From assembly GCA_018136815.1 (NCBI GenBank), contig CM030935.1:62001-126000 (forward strand): a DNA stretch of 64,000 nt, written 5' to 3'. Below, piece after piece: positions 1-9,074 of this stretch. How positions within the stretch are numbered: position 1 is the first letter of the stretch; each line of letters begins with the position of its first letter. A program made the position numbers and the translations under genes. The notes below the pieces were generated by a model. That model searched no databases. It had not been told where the DNA came from and worked only from the letters and a program-made list of their open reading frames with translations. The stretch is from Isochrysis galbana. Lineage: Eukaryota; Haptophyta; Isochrysidales; Isochrysidaceae.

Positions 1-2770
1 TCATCGGCGGCGGACGAGTTGACGAAGAGCTCGACCGAGGTGAGCGTGGGCTGCGCCGTCGTGGAGGAGGTGTACGAATAGAGGATGGTGTTCTCTCCCA
101 GCAAGATGGATATGGGGCCCGTCGAGGCGGAGTGCCGGGTGGTGTAGAGGACGCGCCCAGCAACGGAGTCGAGGAGCATGACCTGCATGGGTGGATAGGT
201 GGGCAGCCGCGGTGGGGGGGCAGGATCCGGGAGTGGGCGGCGTGTGTTCTTGCCAGCGTGGGAAGCGCCGCGGTAAAGGAAGGGAGCCACTTCCTATGAC
301 TGCGCCACTCCCGGCGCCCCTCGCCCTCCTCAAGGTGCGCCGCACCTGCACGTATGGCTCTCCTCCTGGGGCTGTGTCCACCTCGGAGGCGATGGCGACG
401 AGATTCCGATTGATGTACTTGTGCAACACTGTCCGGTCGCCCTTGGTGCGCGTCGGTGAGTGGACCGCCGCTGAGTGCGGAAAATACGAGAGCTTTGAGC
501 GCGAGCCCGGAGGGAGAGCGATTGCCCATCTTTCCGTTGCACGAGCGGCGGCGACGCCATCAGTTGCGGAGAGGAGGCCGAAGCCCTGCACTTCCGTGGG
601 CGACACGAGGTGGAAATGTGTTGTCTGTAGATTGGCGGCCAACTCGTTGCGAGCAGCGGGCGTGTCAGGATGAACAGCAACCTGAAGCTGCGAGTCGACC
701 AAGTAAAGGACGCGGTGGCTTGAGATGTGTGTGTGCGGCAGCTGAGCCGCGTGGAGCAAAGACTTGGCCTCATCGCGACGAGCGAGCACGGCACCAGAGA
801 AGGGATTAAGTGTGAGCACGGCGTAGCGCGCATCATCTGCCGCCAGCATGATGAGCGTCGCCTTGGCGCCACTGCCGTCAACGAATGTGGCGCGGATGGT
901 CGGCGGTGGTGCGCCTAGCGCGAGTGGGGCGACAAAATAGGTCCACAGGATCTCACCCGTCGCAGAGTGGATGGCGATTAGCTTGGAGGCCGCGGTGGTG
1001 GCGAGAACAACCTGCATCCATTGCGGGGGAAAGGAGGCGGATCAGGGCAAGCTGATGTGCAGGGGCGACCACGGGCACCAGGCATGTGCGAGCGTGACGA
1101 CCCCTGACCGCATGCCCCCTCCTGCCCAGTGGGTGTTGATGGCTCGACTTGCCTGTCTCGTACCATACGCGTCTCCAAGCATGGTTTGGATTTTCTTCTT
1201 TGTTGCGGCTTCCTCAGCGGATAGCCGCAACATCGCCACCTTCTCTTGTATCCCTTCGATGATGCTGGGCAGGGCCAAGCCGAAGAAGGGCCTACCTTCG
1301 TCGACGTCAATGGGGACTGCCGGGAGAGGGACCATCGTTGCCGCGGTGACCGACGCCAGAGACTCCTCCCGCACCCAGACTGGTTGGGCCGCATCAGTCG
1401 ACGGGCGCATTAGCTGCAGCGCATCTCCGACCGAGGAGATGAGGAGGCGCGAGCCATAGCTACCATCCTTGCGCGCATACGCATTCAGCCAGAATTCGAA
1501 ACCATGGGCGACATCCGAAGTGGCGATGCCGCAAGGTTGAGTGGCGCTCCACTCACCGTCGGCGCTCCCGTCGGCGCGTAGCTTGAGCGTCATCAGTGTG
1601 ACTTGACCGCTGGAGTCGGCCGTGGCGACAGCTGCAATGGCGGATTCAGCAAGCGAGGCAGAGGAAAAGGCCTGCGCGCCTGCTTGGGGTGAGAAGGAGC
1701 GCACGAGCGTGGGCACGGTGCCGGCCCGAGTGAAGGAGATTAGCGCCAACGTGCCATCAGCGGCGCGAAGAGCGGCCGCCGACGGAAGGCTGTTGGCCAG
1801 CAACACAATCGGGGATGCAGCTCCAGAAGGCCACACGGTGGACAACGAGACGGCCTCCAGCTTGCTCGAGCCGATGGTGTGAACCAAGATCGTGGTGGGG
1901 GACTGGACAGAGAGCGTCATGACCTTTGTAGCGTCGGAGGTCAGGACGAACTGGACCTGCGAGCCGGGAGACAGAGTCAGCAAGTGCACAAGGTTTGGAC
2001 GCCGTCATTGGTGGGGGAGGGCGAAAAAGGGGCCTGTGCACCTCCGCCGTCGGCGCCAGCGCGTCCCCATGTCGGAGTTCGTGCTTGTCAAGCTGTTTGC
2101 CGTCAGTTGGAGCCAATGAAGCAGTCAGCAGCACCCTGGATGTCGAGCCCCCCCGCTCCTGAATCACATAGGTGTGGAGCGAGGCGATTCCACCTGCCTC
2201 AGTACGCTTCGCAGCAAGCTGCACGATGACGGCGTTTCCGCCCTTGTCCGTGGGGGCGTGCCAGCGCCAGAGCTCTTCGCCGGTGGCGGCGTGGAAAGCG
2301 ACAACGGTGGTGCCTGATCCGACGAAGATGGCGCCCCCCCCCACAGCCACGGCTGGAGAGCGCCCAGCGCCCACCTCTGGCAGCATCGCGTCCCATAGCA
2401 GCGCTCCACCAACTGACCACATCCTGACGCTCCCCACGGTCCCACTGGCGGTGCGGGCGGTTCCAAGCGTGACCAGCAGATCATCACCAACTGAAATCAT
2501 CCGGCCCACTGCTTCGCCATCGGGAAGCACCCGGCGCCAGCTAGTAACGCCTGTCTGAAGGTCAAGGCCTGCAACCACTCCATCGGCACTCGCCACAACC
2601 GCCTCACGCTGAGCAGACGGAAACAGGGCAAAGGCGGCGCGGCCCACATTAGCGCGAGACCAGTCCACCTTACCCGCCTGATCCTCGTACAAACACGACG
2701 CCGGCCACGCGCACACGAGCAGAACGCACACGCCTGAGAGGCGAGAGCCCCACGCGCCGCGCCCCGCCAT
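1..2770 (-). CDS. EMC1: ER membrane protein complex subunit 1 (EMC1), 3' end beyond window
   Basis: EMC1 is the large lumenal beta-propeller subunit of the ER membrane protein complex, which inserts tail-anchored and multipass proteins. I place four exons: 2770-2042, 1956-1102, 1011-346 and 182-1. The introns at 1957-2041, 1012-1101 and 183-345 all join phase 0 with GT...AG ends; the second uses a weak GTCGTC donor. The product starts MAGRGAWG with a hydrophobic signal peptide ending near SCLYEDQ. The mature start YEDQAGKVDW is the EMC1 hallmark (human YEDQVGKFDW). Other family landmarks are WVREESLASV, a second PQQ-like blade run (SATGEILWTYF) and GDRTVLHKYINRNLVAI. About 810 residues are present; the C-terminal DUF1620 region and membrane anchor lie off the left edge. 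The upstream ATG at 2830 is less likely because it would bury the signal peptide. A repeat shared with the heme gene lies 61 bp upstream. Confidence 0.93.
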
Positions 2771-2830
2771 CCGCACCCGCGCCCGAGCCGCCCCGTATTT
2801 AACTTCTAGGAAGGATGACACTTGGCCCAC

Positions 2831-2967
2831 GTCAGAGTTTTATTGTTGTGTTAGTATAACCTTAGTGCTGCGGGACCGAAGCCCTTCGACGGCAACGGAT
2901 GGGGATGTGCGCGGTTGGCGCATGGCTCGTCCGGTGTATGTGGCTAGGAATGCTAGCTAACAAGATG
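2831..2967 (-). promoter_or_regulatory. Upstream module shared with the UROD gene (copy 1)
   Basis: A stretch of about 137 bp begins GTCAGAGTTTTATTGTTGTG and ends near ATGCTAGCTAACAAGA. It resembles 37798-37962 along its length; shared pieces include AGTGCTG.GGGACCG, CGACGGCAACGGA and TGGCGCATGGCTCGTCCGG. Both copies sit just upstream of a leftward-transcribed gene and in the same orientation relative to it. It could be a promoter or 5' UTR element, or a dispersed repeat that carries a promoter; the sequence alone does not decide. Confidence 0.6.
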
Positions 2968-3363
2968 TCATACGACGCTATAAGTTCTAACGTGGTACCC
3001 CCGCCGAGAGGCGAGAGGTCACCGCAATCTCCATGACACCAGCGCGCGCGTCGACGCTCAAGGGTGCAACACATCATCGAATGGACTCGACGAATTCGAT
3101 GAAAATCTTTCCTTCGAATTTGTGGCTGCCGAGCGGGCCACACATTCCCACAACTGGTGGGACCTGGCCAATATGGTCAGTCCACTGTTGTATCCAGGCT
3201 CTTTGGGCAAGAATGTTTCGGCCTGAGTACGAGCCTTCCTCGTTATCCACCGTCTTCTAGGTTCGTCGTGGTCGCTCCAGGCGAGTTGATTTGGATTCCC
3301 CCTGGGCTCAAGTTCGGGTTCGCCGATTTTCGTCTCGAAAATCGAAGGAATTGAGTTTTATTT
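2968..3363. other. Intergenic, no gene seen
   Basis: Between the EMC1 upstream module and the minisatellite I see only short uninformative frames, no recognisable domain and no repeat shared with the rest of the window. Confidence 0.5.
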
Positions 3364-3760
3364 TTACCTGGAATTAACTTGTTGAGGGTGGAACCAACTT
3401 GTTCACGACTTGTTCAGGCGGGAACCAACTTGTTCGGTGAGTGGAGCCAACTTGTTCAGTGGTTAAAGTCAACTTGTTGAGAGGTCAACATGTTGAGGGG
3501 TCAACTTGTTGAGAGGTCAACTTGTTGAGAGGTCAACTTGTTGAGGGGTCAACTTGTTGAGAGGTCAACATGTGGAGAGGTCAACTTGTTGAGAGGTCAA
3601 CTTGTTGAGGGGTCAACTTGTTGAGAGGTCAACTTGTTGAGAGGTCAACTTGTTGAGAGGTCAACTTGTTGAGAGGTCAACATGTTGAGAGGTCAACATG
3701 TTGAGAGGTCAACATGTTGAGAGGTCAACTTGTTGAGATGTGAACTTGTTCAGGTTGTCT
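3364..3760. repeat. 16-bp minisatellite
   Basis: Tandem array with consensus unit GAGGTCAACTTGTTGA, about 18 near-identical units from roughly 3466 to 3757. It is preceded by more divergent CAACTTGTTC-type units from 3364. Variants differ mainly at CTTG/CATG and GAGAGG/GAGGGG. There are no unique spacers, so it is not a CRISPR array. Confidence 0.92.
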
Positions 3761-4249
3761 GGCGGCGTGTTGTGTGTCGTGGTATCGCCTGTTGGCGACC
3801 TGCAGCCCCCTGAGTACCCCCAAGCCCCGAGTCTTCCGAGTCATCCTTTCGAGTCTACGAGTCCCTACGAGTCCCAATCAAGCGGTATCTGCTCGCCGCG
3901 CCCTTCCCTACATCCTCCGTCCCTCCGATTCGCGTTCCGTGCCACTTCCCCGTCCATTTCACATGCCCGTCATTTGCCCTCCCCGTTCCCCCGATGAGCC
4001 CGTCCCGGGCTCCCCGGGTGAGCCGTGCGCCGCGCTAGCCGCCGGTGCGCCTCCGCGGCTCGTTTCCGCTGAGGAAACGAGCTTCGCTCCGACAAGCACA
4101 AAATCTACGCTCGCGCCTCCGGCCGTCGCCCCTCCGAGTGTCCAAGGTGGAGAGGACCTTCCATCCCCCGATCAACGAAGAAAGAGAAACAATCTGCTAC
4201 AACAACGAAAGGGAGGGAATGATTCCGAAGACACGCGAAACTCGGTGAA

Positions 4250-4934
4250 AAAAAACTTCTTAATATTCTCGGCGCGCGCGCGACTTTGCACGGTATCTTC
4301 GCAGCCTCGCCCGTTTCCCTTCACTCCCCCTACACCTGCCTTGCGGCTCGTCCCCTCGTGCTCTACCTAGGGGCTGGGTGTCGTGGGTCTCCAGTGGCAG
4401 ACGGTGTGTGCCGATTCGCGATGGCCTGTTTCGCGCCTTCCTCCTATGCCATCGGGCTACCGGCTATTGTGTGTTTGCTCCTTGTGCTGGGTGTCGGCAG
4501 CTGTGGTCAGTGTGTCTAGGGCCTACTTTAGGATGGTGGGCGGCTCGCGGCGCGGGGTCGCTTGGTTAGGCTAGTCGCTCTGCTATGTTGAGGGCTTCCG
4601 CTACCAGAGATAGATTCGTGCTCATGACTAGGGCGCCTTTGTTGTTAGTTAAGAAGACAGGGGCGCTGAGGTCGTGTGGAGATTTGATTTTCGGCTTCCT
4701 TCCCAGGGAGGCCTTGCGCGTGCGTGCGGTCAAGAAGTTGTCCGGAGGTTCCCGACCTCTGACGAGGGCCGTGAACCTGCTTAGGACTCTTTCAATAACC
4801 GGTACGTGGTGGAAGGTGTGATTTTCGAATTCCACTTTGTAGAAGTCTCTTATGATGTATCTCCATGCTATTAGGTAGAGGGCTTTAAGGCTATCCGGCG
4901 TCGGGGAATTCGGGTATGCGAATAGTCTGTCTTT
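4250..4934 (-). mobile_element. 5'-truncated LINE copy (C-terminal ORF2 plus 3' UTR) with 18-bp TSD
   Basis: Minus-strand non-LTR retrotransposon end. Frame 4934-4566 encodes the ORF2 C-terminus, with LKALYLIAWRYIIRDFYKVE matching GILAWRYILTDFYNIQ of the longer copy at 60208-62724. The 3' UTR ends in GAATATTAAGAAGTTTTTTTT on the element's sense strand. Both sides carry the same 18-bp CACGCGAAACTCGGTGAA (4232-4249 and 4935-4952), a target-site duplication typical of target-primed reverse transcription. The insertion lies about 90 bp upstream of the ORF at 5041, so it landed in that gene's promoter or 5' UTR. Confidence 0.9.
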
Positions 4935-5040
4935 CACGCGAAACTCGGTGAAGTGCAATCTCCGACGACCCTATTATTGGAGTCAAAGAGAGAAGCCACA
5001 GAGGGGGAAGGGAGAAAGGCCGCGGACTGAGCGTCGAGCG

Positions 5041-5553
5041 ATGGCAGCGAAGAACGGATCCATGATGACCGAGGAGGAGGTCGACCGTCGTCGCACCGAG
5101 CTCCGCAAGTACCTGTCGGAGGCGCGTGGCGGCTACGTGACAAAGGGAGGCGTGAAGCGGACATTCTGTCCGTGGGAGGTCGTCTCGGACGACGTCTGCG
5201 CTCGCCGAGCTGAACAAGAAGGCCGGGTGCAGCGGGCGATCAAGATGGCCAAGATGATGAAGAGCCCGACGGGCGACGCCGACACGGAGTTGAACGAGGC
5301 GGAGACGATGGCGGCGGAGCTCGAGGCGATCAAGGGCCACAACGACTTTTTGGCGCGCATGCTGACGGAGGTGACCAAGGAGCGCGATTTTCAGCATCAC
5401 ATGATCTACAAGCAGAACAAGGAGAAGCTGGAAATGGAGGATGAGATCACCGAGTGGCGCAAGAAGTTCGACGAGTGTCACACCATGTACAAGGTGATGG
5501 AGAGCTGCTTCTTGGACGCGCTGAACGAGAAGAAGACGGTCGCATCGCCGTGA
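5041..5553 (+). CDS. Uncharacterised 170-residue coiled-coil protein
   Basis: I do not recognise a family. The ATG at 5041 (MAAKNGSMMTEEEVDRRR) is preferred over the in-frame start at 4948, because the latter lies beside the LINE target duplication and gives a low-complexity leader. The protein is highly charged. Residues about 20-60 contain RRTELRKYLSEARGGYVTKGGVKRTFCPWEVV. From about 65 onward heptad-like, lysine- and glutamate-rich stretches (AIKMAKMMK, EAETMAAELEAIK, EKLEMEDEITEWRKKFDE) suggest one long coiled coil. There is no signal peptide or membrane segment. It is intronless. Codon use (strong G/C third positions) resembles the other host genes, which supports a real gene. A 5'-truncated LINE has inserted just upstream and may have altered its promoter. 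Confidence 0.6.
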   Translation: MAAKNGSMMTEEEVDRRRTELRKYLSEARGGYVTKGGVKRTFCPWEVVSDDVCARRAEQEGRVQRAIKMAKMMKSPTGDADTELNEAETMAAELEAIKGHNDFLARMLTEVTKERDFQHHMIYKQNKEKLEMEDEITEWRKKFDECHTMYKVMESCFLDALNEKKTVASP

Positions 5554-5854
5554 CGGAGGCCAACAACGAGTGAGCGCCAAGGCTGACACTGTTGCCTCGG
5601 GCGGGCATACAGAGATGGCAAGTTGTGCAAATGAGCAGTGCGAAGGCGCTTGCAGCCGGCGGAAGAGAGCACACGAGCGTAAGACACGGCTGAGTGGGGA
5701 AAAGGGGCGTAGCGGCGGCGGTGAGGAAGCGACGGTAGTGGGAGCGTAGCACAAGTCATCCCATGCAGCGTGTGAGTAGAGATAGCGGGAATCAGTAGAA
5801 ATTGAGGTGTTTGAATGTCCCGATAGCACGTAGCAACTTCACTCAACAATTGAC

Positions 5855-6337
5855 TCATGTAATCTTAGACCGTGTTCTAGAGGAGATTAAATCCGGTAGC
5901 ACATGATCCACGTCTTTAGGGGCCTCGTCGGCCGATGACGTAGCCTCCGGAGTAGGGTCGTAGTTTTCAACGAAAGGTTCGTATAAATCCTCGGGAACGG
6001 GAGGAGAGGTTAGTTGATCGAACGCGTCGACGAGGTCCCCGCAACGACGGAGGAGCTCAATGCGGTGCTCCCACGTAGCTTCGGAACGAGGGTAGCCAAG
6101 CCACTTGACTAGATACTTGCACCGAGGTGGCTCGCCGCGGCGGTCAAGGAGTGATTCGACAATAAACTCATCCTGGGACAGGGGTTCTTCGTCCACCCCC
6201 ACCCGAGTAAAATACGGACGTAAGTTCGAGATGTGGAGCGGCCCGGGTGGGCTGCCCGTTCTTGCTAAGATGGCCCGACGATATCTCGGTAGGCCTGCTG
6301 CGAGCTCGGCCGGAGTTGAACGGATGTTCTCTAACAA
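5855..6337 (-). mobile_element. Ty3/gypsy-type (chromovirus-like) integrase tail with chromodomain, fossil
   Basis: This leftward frame matches the end of a chromovirus integrase. It contains HISNLRPYF and then a chromodomain with EFIVESLLDRR, CKYLVKWLGYP and SEATWEHR. An acidic, low-complexity tail follows. Reverse transcriptase, protease and LTRs were not found nearby, so only a fragment of the element remains here. Confidence 0.8.
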
Positions 6338-6527
6338 AGGCCGGTAAGTTGCACGATGACGATGATCTCAAGGCTCAAGCCTTCCCAAGCAGATGAAAGC
6401 TTAGAGCATGCTTTGCTGCTTTGCTCGCAACAGCCAATTGTGAATGAGTGAGAGTTTGATTGAGCTTGAGCTTGCGCATTGATTTTTATTTATCATTACG
6501 TGGGCTCACACGCACGCAGCACGCACA

Positions 6528-6549
6528 CGCGCGCGCGCGCGCGCGCGCG
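6528..6549. repeat. (CG)n microsatellite
   Basis: A run of alternating C and G of about 20 bp just left of the hAT element, embedded in a CACACGCACGCAGCACGC-type purine/pyrimidine alternating stretch. Confidence 0.8.
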
Positions 6550-6605
6550 GTATTAATTGGGCTATTAACAGGTTATGCCCCATATGCTAAGTACCTACTT
6601 AGAGA

Positions 6606-7514
6606 TAGGGGTAGGCCATAATATGTACATATCGTACTACATATTTGGGTACGATTCTGGCAAACTGATATGTCGACATATTTACTACATATTTGGGTGG
6701 CACGGGCCCGGGCGCCGGTACATATTTGGGCGGGAGCTAGCGAGATAGGGGGGTGGGGGGCGGGGGGGCGCGCTGGGGGGCTGGGGGGGGGGCGCGGGAG
6801 GGCGAGGAGCGAGCGAGAGAGCATGCCAGGCGAGGCTCTCCCCCGGCTTGCCGGCTTGCGCTGCCACGCCGGCCCGCGCGTCACGAATGCATTCGTGACA
6901 TGCCACTTCGCCCCACCCTCGCCTTCAGGTGCCAGCAAGTGTCGTCGCTAGGGCCGCGCCACGTCGTCCAGGAACAGCGCAAGCAGTTCCCCGGCGCGCG
7001 CGCCGGAGGGGCCTTCAAATCACATGCTCTCTGTTCCCAACTTGGGCCATGGCTCATGGCTGCTAGCTAGGAGTGTCATGTCTCTCTCTCCTAATTCGGC
7101 ATCGTGTGAGCGTGTGTTTTCCTTGCTTGCATGCCTTTTCTCATCTGATTGGTCCACTACTTTGGCCCATCAGGTGCAGTCGTCTGTCTTGTTGCGTAAC
7201 AATAGCAACAAACGTGAGCATGAGCGCTGCATGTGAGAGCGTGAAACGTGAGAGCACCCTTGGCTATGAAATGTGCCGTAAAACATAATATGCGTATGCT
7301 ATTTAGCATTAATTAGTAACACTCACTATATCTATATACGCTATGACTAATGTTAGACTTATGACTGTGACTATCGTGCCTATCTACCGCGGCGACGGGC
7401 AACGGGCGCATTTCTACATATTTTCTACATATTTGGGTGAGAGCCTCGCATATAAACGACATATCGTGACGACATATTTGGGCACTTTTTTCTACATATT
7501 ATGGCCTACCCCTA
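6606..7514 (+). mobile_element. Complete non-autonomous hAT element, copy 1
   Basis: A 909-bp element bounded by terminal inverted repeats (TIRs) TAGGGGTAGGCCATAATATG / CATATTATGGCCTACCCCTA. It is flanked by an exact 8-bp target duplication CTTAGAGA (6598-6605 and 7515-7522). The TIR start and 8-bp duplication are those of the hAT superfamily. Inside, around 7080-7230 on the plus strand, a remnant of the hAT dimerisation domain reads SASCERVFSLLACLF; no full transposase is present. Many ACATATTTGGG motifs form subterminal repeats. A second copy in the opposite orientation lies at 43602-44514. Confidence 0.93.
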
Positions 7515-7522
7515 CTTAGAGA

Positions 7523-9074
7523 TAGTGCTCCACTGCTAAGTACCTACTTAAAGATAGTGCCAAAGCGTGGTAGATAGCCAACTAAGTAGCTAGCTGGGTA
7601 ACTTGTTCCACGCCTTACTGGTGCGCTGGATGAGAAGCGGCCTGCTAAGCCCGTTTCCGTGTTCGCTCGTTTCTAGACGACTACGTTCCTTAAATTCATT
7701 GTTGACAGGCTTAATGTCGGTGCTCAGCATGCTCATACCCTGCCCCCCCACCCATTGTTTGCTGGTAGAAGTGCATATTTCAAGGTTTAGAGCATCTAAT
7801 AGAAAACTGTGCTGGATGAGGAGCTCTATAGAGCATCTAATAGAAAACTGTGCTCTACAGACCTCGTCTTGAGTGACTGAAGAAGGCCCTCTCTCTACTG
7901 AGACTCAGGACATATGGATATGGCTGGGGGGAGGGGGCGCCCCCGAGTGGCGGGCCGCGGGGACGGCGGGCGCTTTTCGCGGAGTGCCGAATCCGCAGTA
8001 TTGGGTCCGATCCGTCCGGGACTGAGTGCGGAGTGGGGAGTCGTGCGACTGGTACTGGCCGCCCGCCCGCCGTCGCCAGAAAAGCTCCCCTCTCTTCTCA
8101 TCAGCAAGCGCCCGCCATTGGCGATGGAGCCGCCGTCTCGGGCGCTCCCCCCCTCCGGGGGGGGAGGGGGGGCTGTTGCCCTCGCGCCCCCCCCCGCCCC
8201 CCCTCGCCCCCCTCTCCGCCCCCCCCCCCCCGCCTCCGCCTCCGCCCATCTCAAGGAGGCCCAAACACCCGAATGGAATCGAGAGAGAGGGGGGGGAGAG
8301 AGAGAAATAACGGTTTGCAAAGGGGGAGGGGGGTCCGCGCTGCCAGCTGCGTCGCAGAGGTGTTTCCGTGCCATTATTTCTTACATGTTCGCGAGATACA
8401 ATTCGGCGTGTGGACTCTCCCCCTCGCTCTCTCTTCTTCCTCGCCTCACGAGAGCTCTCTCTATCAGTAGGGGGGGTGCCCGCCGTGGAGCGCTCGGCAC
8501 AGGATGGTTCAGGGCGGGTTCTAAAGTACGGGAAAAGGGGGGAGGGGGGCGGCATACGAACAAACTTCCGGGTTTACCGAGGAGACAGGAAACAGGATAA
8601 TCGCCTGTCACATATCTCTACCGCCGCCCGCCCATCCGGCGAAGGAAACGGAGAGGAGAAAGGAGAGAGAGAGAGGGGGCGGAGGCGAGAGAGAGGGGGG
8701 GGCAATGTGAGTATACATGGGAGAGACATCAGAAAGAGAGAGAGTAATAGTACTCCTAGCGGTCGTACGGCGTGCGCGTGGCGGCGGCTTCTTCCTCTGT
8801 TGCGCAAGAAGAAACAGAATCGAGGAGCCGTAAAGAGAAAAAAACTCCTCCTCGATCAGAGACCATGAGAGGGCTTGGAGAGATAGAGGGCTTGAGAGAG
8901 AGAGAGGGCGCAGCAGGGGCGGAAGACGGGGAAGCGAGAGAGAGAGAGACGGGCGCTGGAGGAGGGGGTGGCGGGCTCCCTCCCCCTCCCCCCAGTCCGG
9001 CTCTCGCCCCGCGTTCGAGGGTGTGTGTGTGTGTGTGTGTGTGTGTAAGAAGGGAGGGGGAGCGGGGGTTCGGG
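7523..9074. other. Intergenic and long 5' region of the kinase gene
   Basis: There is no convincing gene in this stretch. A 24-bp unit, GAGCATCTAATAGAAAACTGTGCT, is repeated directly at about 7790 and 7834. From 7920 the sequence becomes G- and C-run rich, with GAGAGA tracts, and a (GT)n microsatellite lies at about 9020-9047 just before the chosen kinase start. Frames here are low-complexity and probably 5' UTR or promoter. Confidence 0.5.

Noticed and set aside
3460-3757. CRISPR-like regular repeats
   Set aside because: Units are contiguous 16-mers without unique spacers, in a eukaryotic context; it is a minisatellite.
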